A stretch of DNA of 64,000 nt from Coniferiporia sulphurascens (Eukaryota; Basidiomycota; Agaricomycetes; Hymenochaetales; Hymenochaetaceae), in NCBI GenBank assembly GCA_002794785.1, contig NBBA01000009.1, forward strand, positions 992,001 to 1,056,000, written 5' to 3'. The position numbers and the translations under genes are program-made. Positions 35,124-44,382 of the stretch are shown here, one piece after another (positions within the stretch are counted from its first letter, which is position 1; every line of letters starts with the position of its first letter). The notes under the pieces are model-generated. The model did no database searches. It saw nothing but the letters and a program-made list of their open reading frames with translations, and had not been told where the DNA came from.

Positions 35124-36367
35124 ATGCCTGCCGCTCGCCGCGTAAAGCGACCCAGGCTCACCAGCACTCCTAGACAGGACGTTTCCGCTCCTTTACCGCA
35201 AGAACTCGACGCGGTGCTCAAAAACTTGCGTGGTCGTGCTCGCCAGCTCTCCGTGCTCGAGCCGTGTCTTCAAGATGAACTACGTATTCTTGAACGGTTG
35301 TACTACAAAGGCCTGAATCAACACCGTTCAGCATTATTTTGGCGGCGTGTGGAGGACATCCGGAGGATTGGCAAAAGGGTGCTGGAAATACAGCTCCGTG
35401 GGCTTACAGACGACCTTCGGTATGCTTTCTATGTGGAAGAGGACAAGGAGCGGAAGTATGTTGATAGCGGGTCTCTTAACGAATTGGAAAAATGCTCACG
35501 ATGAAAGTCCAAAGATTTTGAAGGGTGCATGGTCGCAGGTACCCGACGCGAAATTCGTGAACTATGTACTTGAACGAACGAAGGGCTCAATAGAGCTAAT
35601 AACGGAGGTGGGTCTGTCCTTCTTCCTCCAAGGCCTCTACGTTTATGCCAATATCAGTCCAGGAAGCGATTCGCGAAGGCCTACCAGTATGTCTGGACCT
35701 GATAGCAGTCATTGCTGGCCTTTTTCATTGTCTTTTTTACAGCTCGTTTTCGCTCATGATGCAGACCGGGGCATTTCTGCAGCTGATCTTGGTGTTGACC
35801 GCAATTGTATCACGTCTGGATGCACTTGCAGCGGAACTGGGTGCCGAATCGGAAATGTTGTCCGAGACACTCTACACCTTGCTTGTGGCTCTGGTAAGCT
35901 CTTCGTACTTCTTTGTCGCTAGGCAGCGTCCCACTTCTTCCGCACAGGGGGCGAAGAAGGCGAAGGCGATACCCCGGGGAGACGAACCAGAACCGATCAA
36001 ACAACCTCGGCTCGGAGTAAGAGAAGACACGGCGGAAGAATTCCTGGACGAAGACCTCGGAAGCACGGTCATACGCAGGAATGTCGTCGAGACTGAACCT
36101 TCAAAAATCGTCGACCAGGACGATATCTTCTCGGAGAATTCTTATTGGCAGCAGGATCAATATCCAGCCCATAATGACACGGATGCCGATACAAGACTAG
36201 AGGGCACAACCTCAAGCCTCATCATCTCCAACGCACGTGTATTGCACTCGGTCGCAGCGACTAGTGACTCCAAACGGTCAAAAGATCTTATAAAACAGCC
36301 TAAGAAGGCTAAGGAGAAAAAGAAAAGGAGGAAGGATGAGATAGACGATATATTCGGGTCGCTGTAG
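35124..36367 (+). CDS. NEPRO-domain nucleolar protein (Rmp1-related candidate)
   Basis: Proteins with the NEPRO N-terminal domain are nucleolar and have been linked to RNase MRP/pre-rRNA processing; yeast Rmp1 shares the core motif. Exon 1 (35124-35455) holds it: LQDELRILERLYYKGLNQHRSALFWRRVEDIRRIGKRVLE, with the hallmark KNQHR-like KGLNQHR. Exon 2 is 35508-35607, and the next two junctions, between 35608 and 35769, are ambiguous. A helical stretch follows (AFLQLILVLTAIVSRLDALA). The C-terminal part is acidic and basic, with a lysine run and the end KDEIDDIFGSL. That ending is common in fungal nucleolar proteins of this group. The open frame from 35770 to the stop may contain no intron. The product is roughly 350 aa. 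Confidence 0.68.
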
Positions 36368-36587
36368 ATCCATAGCCCTTTCGTTATTTCTTTAAAGGGG
36401 TCGCCGATCCGGTGTATAATACAATCACTATACGAGCATGTAATTTAGTGTAGAATCTAGACCTCTCCGTACCAAGGAGCTGTGTGAGTTGATAACCACA
36501 GGTCCTGAAGTTCAGGTAACGGGCGTATCGTTGCTTGGGGCGAGGCTCGTCCTTATGCCATCTCCCCAGGGTGCCAGTAAACTACGT

Positions 36588-36978
36588 TTACTTGAGGACT
36601 TTCTGCAGGCGCGCGAGATGGTAGTTAATCGTTGACTGTTTCCTCGCTGCGTTCTTCGACTGTTAGAATGGCAGGGGAGAAGTAGAGGGACGCAATAAGT
36701 CTCCACTAATACGTGTGCAGTTTGAAGGAAAGACGTACGCTATTCCGCATACATTCCGAAAGGGCCTTCGCCGACTCGGCGCACGCACCCATATTGTTCA
36801 CATCCTTCGAGGCAGCCCAACAACCGAGCATCGCGAGCGTCTCCGCTGCGCAAGGTGTCTGGTAGGCGGCTAAAGCATAGGTGCGGTGGACAGTAATAAG
36901 TAAACAGATAGCCAAAGCCAAAGCACAAAGCGCAAACGTACCGCGCCCCTTCCGAACTTTGAGCTTTTTGATATGCAT
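36588..36978 (-). CDS. MRP10: Mitochondrial small-subunit ribosomal protein Mrp10/mS37 (CHCH)
   Basis: Mrp10 is a small twin-CX9C-type protein of the mitoribosome small subunit, taken up through the Mia40 pathway. Three exons give about 80 aa. Exon 1 (36978 to about 36940) encodes MHIKKLKVRKGRG, a basic start. Exon 2 carries the CHCH core with four cysteines: CAAETLAMLGCW and CAESAKALSECM, each pair spaced by nine residues. Exon 3 encodes SKNAARKQSTINYHLARLQ and a stop at 36588. Both introns are GT-AG. Without exon 3 the frame ends early, so the three-exon model is favoured. It is divergent from SF3A1, 182 bp apart. Confidence 0.9.
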
Positions 36979-37160
36979 TGTTGCGGTCCCGCCTTCCGCG
37001 CGTTGTCGCTGAGCTCTAGAGGCAGTTGGTGCTGGCCCAGTTACGCTTTTTCGCCTGGTCCTCTAAGGGGAAATACTGATGACTAATACCGGCGGCACCC
37101 TTCCCGTCGTAGCGGCGCGCCGCTGCTTGACTTGCCTCAACGCCACGAACATCGTCCACA
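36979..37160. promoter_or_regulatory. Shared divergent promoter MRP10/SF3A1
   Basis: A 182-bp spacer between divergent starts of two housekeeping genes. No TATA box is seen, as expected for such genes. Confidence 0.4.
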
Positions 37161-39897
37161 ATGAGCGCTGTCGACGTCGAAATGGCTGCGCCAAACGGCC
37201 TCACCAACGGGCACGCCGAGAATGGAGACGTGAACGGCGTCGACTCACACCCGAGGTTTGCGACAGGGCTCATTCTCCCTCCCCCCGACATCAAATGTGA
37301 GTGCTGACTTTTCTCTTTGCTCGCCTCCTCTGCAGAACAAAATTCTGATACCCGCGCCTTCAGCTATCATCGACAGGACAGCGACTTTCGTCGCGCGGTC
37401 TGCTAACCCTGCTCAATTCGAGGACAAGGTGCGCGAGGGCCAGCGCTCCGACCCCAAGTTCTCTTTCCTCAACCCCGCAGACCCCTACCATGGCTACTAC
37501 AGGAACAAAATGGCGAGAGTCTCTCAAGGGGAGGACGAGGAGGCGCCTCCGGATACGGAGCAGACAGAGAAGGTTCTTGAGGAGGCTAAGGAGCTGCCGA
37601 AGGGCGGGATCGTTGCACTTGAGCCCACCCCGCCAGATTTCATCCTTGACCTTCCGCCAATGAATGCAGTAGACTTGTGAGTATCATTCTTTTTTTATCG
37701 TATATGTATTGACTGAACTAAAAACATGTAGGGATATTATCAAGTCCACTGCTCTCTTCACTGCTCGGAGAGGCCGGTCGTTCCTCCAAACGCTAGCAGC
37801 TCGCGAAGCCCGCAACTACGAGTTTGACTTCTTACGACCAACCAGCCCGTTGTTCAGCGTATTCAACACCCTGGTAGAGCAATACTCAAAGGTGCTTCTT
37901 CCCCCGAGGGAGATGTTGGAGAGGCTACAGCGGGGGACGGAGGAGGGTGCGAGGTGGAAGATGCTGGGAATCTCCAGACAGCACGCAGAGTGGGAACGAG
38001 TCAGACGGGAGAAGGAAAAGAAGAAGCAGTCAGACAAAGAAGCTGAGCGAAGTGAGTGACTTTTTCTAAATTTATTGCCTTACGTTCTTCTTAACGCCTA
38101 TCCCGTATTTGCAGTTGCCTTTGCCGAAATCGACTGGCACGACTACGCGATTGTGCAGACGATCGAGTTCACCACGGCCGATATGAACTCGGAGCTTCCG
38201 CCACCTATGAGTGTGGACGAGATGATCAGCAGGACGTTGGCGCAGAAGAAGATGGCTGCTATGATCATGGAGGACACGGCTGACGAGGTCGAGGCTGTGC
38301 GGGCGCGCCAGGCGGCGGAGGAGCAGGCGGCTGCGGAAGCTGCCGCGGCCACCGAGGTGGACGGCACGATGGATGTCAGCGACGACGAGGATGCCGAGGT
38401 GAAGGAGCGGAAGAAGAGGGACGAGGAAGAGCGCCAGAGGGAGATGGAGCGGGCTCGCGCGATCCAGGCGACTTCGATGGATGCGTCGGGGCCCATGAAA
38501 ATCCGCACGGACTACGTGCCAAAACGTGAGTCGAGATTTTACTCTCTTTATTCTTCGCTTTTTGAACTCCCTTTTTTTGACTGTGTGTAGTTGGAGCGAA
38601 GGGTGCAAAGGTGACGATGACCACCTGTTCGGTGTGCGGGCAGCAAGTGCCCGTGGACGAGCTGCAGGAGCACATGCGGATCGAGCTGCTGGACCCCCGG
38701 TGGAAGTCGCAGCGCGACGCATTGGAGGCGCGGCGGGCCCAGCTCAACGAGCTGCAGCGCGGGGCCAACGTCGAGTCGTCGCTCAAGTCGCTCGCACGCG
38801 CACGTGTCGACATTTTCGGAACGGAGGCAGACGAGGAGAAGCGCCGGAAGGAAGAGCAAGCGGAGCTCGAGCGGCGGAAGGAGCGCGAGAAGGTCGTCTG
38901 GGATGGGCACACCGCATCGAAGGACAAGACGCTCGACAAGTTCCAGACGAACGTCAACTTCGAGGAGCAGATTGCTGCTATCCATCGTGCAAAGGGTCTC
39001 AGCGCGTACGAGCCATTTAATGCTTATCCATATGTTTATACGGTTTACGCTAATACATTACATCCAGAGTCGACTCTGCTATCGGACCAGGTATCGGCCC
39101 CTCCGCCGGACCGGGCGTTATGCCGTCCCTCCCACCACCTCCCCCGTCTCTGCCCGCGCCGCCACGACAGCCCGGTACACCGGTCTCATCCGATCCTGCG
39201 TTTGCAGCAGCAACGGTATCGGCAGGCCCGCAGCCTGCTTCGATGTATGCCCAGCCCACACCGGTGATGCTGCCACCGCTGCACTATCAAGGTTTAGATG
39301 CAGCGCAGCCATTCGGGTTCCAGCCGCCGCCCGCGAGTGCCGTTGGTGCGATAGGCGCGCCCCCAGCAGGCATGCACCCGTCACGGCTGGCAGCGCTGGC
39401 TACGTCACCCCCGGTACCTGGAGGCGTGGTTCGCTCCGCAGACCAGATGGAAGGAGTGGAGGGAGCTGATGGTGCTCCGCCCGCGAAGAAGCAGAAGGTA
39501 GCGCGTCTACCCGGGGGCCAGTTCTACCCGGAGCAGCATTGGGTCGACCTGCATCCAGTATGTCCCTTTTTGAATATAGTTTTTTTCCTTTCAGTTTACT
39601 GAGAATGGACGGCAGCATCCGATCTCGATCCAGATCCAGCTCCCCGTGGACGGGACGCGGCCAGAGTGGAAGTTGGATGGGAGCGTGGTGACGCTTGGAG
39701 AGGTGCCGGTGACGTTCCTGGTGTCGACATTGCGGGACCATGTTGTGCGGCAGATCGAGAGCAGCGTGCCGCTGTCGCGGTTGATGCTGTCATTGAACGG
39801 GAAGATGATGACGAACGCGAACACACTGGCGAGCTACAACGTGGAAGACGAGGATATGATTGTGCTGGCTGTGCGGGACGCGAAGAAAAAGAAGTAG
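37161..39897 (+). CDS. SF3A1: Splicing factor 3A subunit 1 (SF3A1/Prp21)
   Basis: SF3A1 is part of the U2 snRNP complex SF3a, needed for pre-spliceosome formation. Exon 1 starts at 37161. The first intron (37297-37363) ends at the second of two AG choices; the first would bring a stop. The order fits the family: SURP1 (IIDRTATFVARSANPAQFEDKV, then FLNPADPYHGYYRNKM), SURP2 (IIKSTALFTARRGRSFLQTL, then FLRPTSPLFSVFNTLVEQY), a PRP21-type region with long charged helices, CSVCGQQVPVDELQEHMRIEL, a proline-rich segment, and a C-terminal ubiquitin-like domain (VTFLVSTLRDHVVRQIE, SRLMLSLNGKMM, then DMIVLAVRDAKKKK). The protein is about 780 aa. The GC-rich coding sequence contrasts with the AT-rich introns. 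Confidence 0.95.
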
Positions 39898-40360
39898 CAA
39901 GGGACAGGATGGCCCGCCTCGTGTTGTGCATATGCGTGTATCGTAATGTGGCCGTTAATGATATCGTGTGCTAGATTAAGGCGAGAAGCGGGAAGCGGGG
40001 GTATTGCGTGCGGGTATGACGACGACGATAACTTATCACTACAGAAAAGAGAAAAGAAAAAGCCCGAAATGAGATGAAAAAGTCCGTGTATGCGTGATGT
40101 GTGTGTGTATGTGCGGTCTGCGCAGCGGTGACATCACCATGTAGGCGACGATCACCGCCCGCCGTCGCTGCTAGCAGGTTGTTCGCCCTGTCGTCATCGG
40201 TGCCCGCGGCGCGTCACCGATCTCCGAGAGCAAGTCCAAGTCCGAGTCCGAGTCCAAGTCCGAGTCTGAATATTAATCAAAGTCCAAGTCCGAGTCCAGG
40301 TCAGGTCAGGTCCAGGTCCAAGTCCGAGACAGACGGGCTGGACAGCGCCCCTCGCCCGCG
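39898..40360. other. Convergent spacer SF3A1/unknown gene with hexamer minisatellite
   Basis: This 463-bp stretch contains the SF3A1 3' UTR and, at 40230-40328, a degenerate hexamer repeat. No gene was seen. Confidence 0.5.
40230..40328 (+). repeat. Degenerate (AAGTCC/GAGTCC)n hexamer minisatellite
   Basis: About fifteen alternating copies of AAGTCC and GAGTCC, interrupted once by an AT-rich stretch (AATATTAATC) and ending in CAGGTC variants. It lies just beyond the stop codon of the unknown 143-codon gene and would encode Ser-Lys/Ser-Glu repeats if translated, but it is outside both neighbouring frames. Confidence 0.85.
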
Positions 40361-40792
40361 TCAGCCGCGGTCGCGCTGGGTGTGCGCATGGGCGTACGCG
40401 CCAGGGTGCGGGGCAGACGAGCCAGCAGACGCAGGCAACACGAGCGGGGCGCGTTGCTGGCCCGTGCCCGCACCAGCACCAGCCGCAGGGTCGGACTGTG
40501 CGCCCATAGGGACGGTATCGCGCAGCCAGAGCTCCTCTGCCGAGCCTGGGGCGGCGCGCGGGGGCGCGTGTGGGCGGCGGAATATGCTCGTTGGGGACTG
40601 GAGGAGGGGGGAGTTGGCGAGTGTGGGCGGGACGGGGACGTGTAGCGTGCCCGGGGTCGTGCGCAGATGCGAGCCGGTGCGACCGAGTCGGGGACGCGAG
40701 GGTGTGCTGGACTGGGAGGTGCTGGCGTCGGCGGGAGAGGCGACGGCGGAGGAGGGGGCTGTGGGTGAGGCGAGGAGGGCAGAGGAGGACAT
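40361..40792 (-). CDS. Hypothetical 143-aa Ser/Pro/Ala-rich protein
   Basis: I do not recognise this gene. A single open frame starts at ATG 40792, 95 nt after the stop of the UBE2J gene on the same strand, and ends at 40361. A TATA-like CTTATAA lies at 40834-40828 on its own strand, about 36 nt upstream. The product is low-complexity (Ser, Pro, Ala, Gly), with one block that looks constrained: SPLLQSPTSIFRRPHAPP, followed by EELWLRDTVPM. There are no membrane segments and no cysteines. The GC-rich composition makes long open frames likely by chance, so it may be spurious. The clean ATG, TATA box and phospho-site-like SPTSIF argue for it. Confidence 0.42.
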   Translation of the reverse strand: MSSSALLASPTAPSSAVASPADASTSQSSTPSRPRLGRTGSHLRTTPGTLHVPVPPTLANSPLLQSPTSIFRRPHAPPRAAPGSAEELWLRDTVPMGAQSDPAAGAGAGTGQQRAPLVLPASAGSSAPHPGAYAHAHTQRDRG

Positions 40793-40886
40793 GGCGGACT
40801 ACATTCGACTGGAGGGTCAGGCCGGGGTTATAAGAGGAGGGGACGGGGATCGACGTGTAGATCCGATCAGGGCTGGGATGTATAGA

Positions 40887-42019
40887 TCAGAGCCACTTTC
40901 TACACAGCAACGCTACTACAAGCACAAGTAGGACACTGATCACCGCATCCAGCACCACCGGAGGCCGTCGCCGTGACAGAGCTTCCCCCGCTGTCACACT
41001 CTCGCTGTATTGCGAACCATGCTGACTAATATCATCCATCCCTGATGCTCCGTCCGCTGACGCCCCTGGCTCCGTCCCGTCCTCCTCCTTCTCCTTCTCT
41101 TGCGCCCCCTGCCCCAACTCTCCTGTGCTCGCCTCGCCTCTTGCGCGCAGGCTTTCGTGGTTCATCATCTTGCATTGTGGACAGACCCACTCGCGTGACC
41201 TGAATATCCACACACACATCAGTTTTGCCTGCAGCCACCAATGCGCATCTCATCACCCACAGCTTCGCAAGTCGCCGCCGCTCGCTCCCCGGCGCTTCAA
41301 GAGAGCCGACACCCATAGCGGCTTCCCCCTTGAGCGGAAAGAAGCCCTGTAACCCGATGATCGCTGTTCTCCCGTCAGCCCATGGTTTAGCCTGCCTTCT
41401 CCTCGGTGGCTCACCTGTCCTCACGCCCCAAGCCGGCTGCCACAATTCCTCGTGATCTGTTTCCGAAGCACGTCAGCAGTCGCCGCAGTCGCCCTGAACC
41501 CTCGCTCACAGTTGGTGAAGCTAATGCAGATCTATTTGATATGAGTCACCACCCGCCCTCTGACACGTAATCGATCCCTCCTCACCTTCGTGTTCGTCTC
41601 GAACCGTCCGCTCGGCGTGAGCATCACCAGCGATGGTGGCCGGAACGGGTACTCGGCCGGCAGAATGATCCGCAAGTGGTATAGTCCCCCTTCAAAGTCT
41701 GTGTCCGGTGGCCCCCGGATTGTGCAATGCCACTCCTGCTGCGCGTTAGACATCGTCTGCTGACTGTCGCACCGACCTGGCTCACAAATAGGTTATCCTG
41801 TAGCACATAGTCCTCTCGTTAACTAGCCTATCTCCTATAATAGCACATACGCACTTCCAATGGCGCCGCGCTGTACTCGTCCGACGGGTCATTCGCCAGC
41901 TCGCGCGCTTCCTGCATTATCCGCTTCACCGCTGCGTCCTCTAGTTAGTGCACCTCCCTTATCAATTGCGTTTGCCACAAACCAGAGTTGTTCTTGTTGA
42001 ACGACGAGCGCGTCGCCAT
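40887..42019 (-). CDS. UBC6: Tail-anchored ubiquitin-conjugating enzyme E2, UBE2J/Ubc6 family
   Basis: Ubc6/UBE2J enzymes sit on the ER membrane and ubiquitinate substrates for ER-associated degradation. The start at 42019 gives MATRSSFNKNNS; many short exons follow. The assembled core reads AVKRIMQEARELANDPSDEY, then FEWHCTIRGPPDTDFEGG, RIILPAEYPFRPPSLVMLTPSGRFETNTK, and the active-site region ICISFTN, in which the cysteine is catalytic. HEELWQPAWGVRT and AIIGLQGFFPLKGEAAMG then match the UBE2J pattern. A charged linker carries a WVCPQC motif. The C-terminus is one membrane helix (VISVLLVLVVALLCRKWL), the expected tail anchor. UBE2J enzymes lack the usual HPN tripeptide, and here it is replaced by TPS. 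Confidence 0.93.
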
Positions 42020-42228
42020 CGTGTCTGTACTGTCGGAACACCAGCCAGCTAGAGTCCAAGGAGATGCGTAGGTAGTAAGTAAGCAAACGAGAGTCGTGGA
42101 TGTGCAGTGGTACGTGCATGACGGTGAGGGCGAATGGCGACGGCTACGTGGAGTCACGTGACCTCCCGCTTTCCCGCGACCACACATTTTCCGTGTTCCG
42201 CAACACTCCCCTCACTCTCCGCCCAACG
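42020..42228. promoter_or_regulatory. Shared divergent promoter UBE2J/MRPL31
   Basis: A 209-bp spacer between divergent start codons. No TATA box. CACGTGA (42155-42161), an E-box core, lies in the middle. Confidence 0.4.
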
Positions 42229-42762
42229 ATGTTTGGGCCCTTTAGAGCGTCGCATGTGAGCCTCGGCGGTCTCCTCTGGTGCGCGTCTTGGTCTCTGCTT
42301 TACTCGGCTTTTCATTTCTCACTTCTTTCGTGTCTCTTTAGGAAGACGCCGTGGAAGCTCTCCGTGACGCGCAAGGCGAACCAGCGCAAGCGCCTCAAGC
42401 GGGTGGACGATGTCATTGAGACCGTACGCGCTAGCGGCGTGCAGTGCGCCGCACTGGTGGGTTTCGTCGTTTTCTCAAATATAGAGCACGCTGGGGCTGA
42501 AAACGTTTTCTGTCTTTCCCAGACAAAGGCGCTCGAGCTCCCGAAGGAACACGAGATGCCTGCACGCGACAAGTACACGGTGTTCACGCCCCACACTCGC
42601 GGGTACCGCAAGGGGATTCATAAAGTGCCCAAGTTTACGCGGGTGCGTTGCAGTGACGACGAATCCTGCTTGTATGAGCGCACACTGACGTTTCTTCCTC
42701 CTTTTTTTATTATTACTTTTGCTTTGCAGCTGACGTTGCGCACGAACCCAAAGGGCTTCTAA
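42229..42762 (+). CDS. MRPL31: Mitochondrial large-subunit ribosomal protein MRPL31/mL60
   Basis: mL60 is a small, fungus-specific type of protein of the mitochondrial large ribosomal subunit. Four exons (42229-42278, 42342-42456, 42523-42642, 42730-42762) give 105 aa. The opening MFGPFRASHVSLGGLLW, then KTPWKLSVTRKANQRKRLK, VDDVIETVRASG, ELPKEHEMPARDKYTVF, RGYRKGIHKVPKFTR and the end LTLRTNPKGF all fit the family. The basic, arginine/lysine-rich character is as expected. Last-exon usage is certain because the family ends in NPKGF. Confidence 0.93.
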   Translation: MFGPFRASHVSLGGLLWCASWSLLYSAFHFSLLSCLFRKTPWKLSVTRKANQRKRLKRVDDVIETVRASGVQCAALVGFVVFSNIEHAGAENVFCLSQTKALELPKEHEMPARDKYTVFTPHTRGYRKGIHKVPKFTRVRCSDDESCLYERTLTFLPPFFIITFALQLTLRTNPKGF

Positions 42763-42856
42763 GCATAAGAATGACATTCCTTGGGAGGGGCGTGCAGCTG
42801 CTGTACAGATGGTTTTCGGTCCTAAATTATGCTCAGAGTACACTAAATTTCCGTAG

Positions 42857-42879
42857 AACGAACGAACGAACGAACGAAT
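42857..42879 (+). repeat. (CGAA)n microsatellite
   Basis: Five tandem CGAA copies in the spacer between the MRPL31 and CMS1 stops. Confidence 0.85.
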
Positions 42880-42937
42880 AGAGAGAAAGAGATCAAAAAC
42901 GTCATTAATGTTTAATGAATGTTAGTCCCACCCCGCG

Positions 42938-44131
42938 TCAGAACAGCACAATCTGGATCTTTCCTCGGCGAATTGCCTGCCGGATGGAATCCGCGCCCAG
43001 CACCGTTTTCAGAAGCTCGTCCCTCGTTTCCGGGATATCCAGCATCGATCGCTTCTTCGTGTCGCGGAAGCTCACATCAAGCATAATGTGCGTCAAGGCT
43101 GATAGCGATAGGGCGTCTGGCGGAAGAAAAAAAAAAGAGAGAGGGGAGGGGAGAGGGTTTAGCAGCGCCTCGAGGGCCATCTTTGATTATGCGGCGCTCA
43201 CCCGTCTCGCAAAGCAGTTTCCCGATCCTCCCAGGTGTACCCACCGCCGCCCCTATCCGCGCGCGCTTCAGGTAGGCCACATGCTCCTCGAGCTTGTAGT
43301 GCCGCGCGAACAGCTTCGCGACGTCTCCGCCCTTCTCCCCGCGTATAGTCTTGCTCTTCAGCACTCTTGTCACATCGACTACCCGCAGAGCGCCACCGGC
43401 GATGAATAGAAGAGTGGGGGCCCCCGTGTCCTTCGACTTCTGTGCGAGACGCGTCTTGAGAGTTGGCACGGCTACGATTAGGTATAGTATAGTCAGACGA
43501 CACGTGCCGCTGTTTATTTTTTGCTTTTACTTGGAAAGAAGACAGAGGAAGGGGCACGCACCCTTCGCGATGAAATCGCCCAGCTGATCAAGGGCCCGGG
43601 GGGGCGTCCAAAGCGTTGTGTCGGCGATTACGCTGTCTGTATGCTGTCAGATTATGAATGACCCCGAAAGAGAAAGAAAGAAAAACGCGCGCGGAAAAAT
43701 GAAAGTACCTGGTATCCGGATATCCTCCAGCTCTACCGCGGAGCTCTTTGAGAACGTCCTTGCTTGCATTTTGGAAAGGTACTCCGCGAGGAGGTGCGGA
43801 GGCTGCGCGGCGATCGAAGAAGGCTCAGTGGTCTCCATTCCCTCGACCAAGCGGCGTTTCTGGAGGCCATAAGACAGCTGCGGAAGTGGACCCGCACATA
43901 GGGACGGCGACTTACCTTTGCCCTCTTCTCCTTGTCCTTTTCTCTCCGTTTCCGTTTCTTTGCCCTTGCAGCATCCTGCTCGGGGGCCTGCGAGCCCGAC
44001 GCGCCGGGTGCAGCATGCGACTCGTCTTCCGAAGGCGAACCGCTGTCGTTCTCCTCGCCAGTGGACTGCTCCGCGACGATGTCGTCTAGGAGAAACTCGT
44101 CGCTGAGGTCGTCGGCGCGTAGGGTGCTCAT
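42938..44131 (-). CDS. CMS1: Cms1-like protein (pre-ribosomal small-subunit factor)
   Basis: Cms1 associates with the U3-containing 90S pre-ribosome; it was first found as a suppressor of an Mcm10-related defect. The start at 44131 gives an acidic N-terminus (LRADDLSDEFLLDDIV) and a lysine/arginine-rich segment (KKRKRREKDKEKRAK). The core follows over several exons: LSYGLQKRRLVEGME, LLAEYLSKMQARTFSKSSAVE, then LLFIAGGALRVVDVTRVLKS, LFARHYKLEEHVAYLK and GTPGRIGKLL. That part resembles a degenerate helicase-like fold. The tail is LDVSFRDTKKRSMLDIPETRDELLKTVL. The first intron (about 43915-43878) is only 38 nt, but it is required by the reading frame. Confidence 0.88.
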
Positions 44132-44382
44132 AGGTATTGTGGTCGTCGCAGAGATTTGAGCGCGGGAAGAGACGAAAGAGGCCGACGGGAACCCATATGA
44201 GGCAGGAAGGATGCCCACGCCACCAAGTGTAAGGTTTTTGTGACTCGCTTGACGACCGACACTTGAGTGTGTCGATAACGCGCATTGAACGACTCGGAGG
44301 TCCCGCTCCTCGTGCACGGCTGCCCCGACGTGCGCCCGCCCGCCCGCTCGTCCGACGCCGCCGCCGCCGCTGCTGCGAGGTC
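44132..44382. promoter_or_regulatory. Shared divergent promoter CMS1/ERI1-like
   Basis: A 251-bp spacer between divergent starts, GC-rich on the ERI1 side. ACGACTCGGAGG lies near 44290. No TATA box. Confidence 0.4.

Noticed and set aside
35885..35925. Intron with GTAAGC donor inside the last NEPRO exon
   Set aside because: The nearest acceptor would leave only about 29 nt, too short. The frame stays open without splicing.
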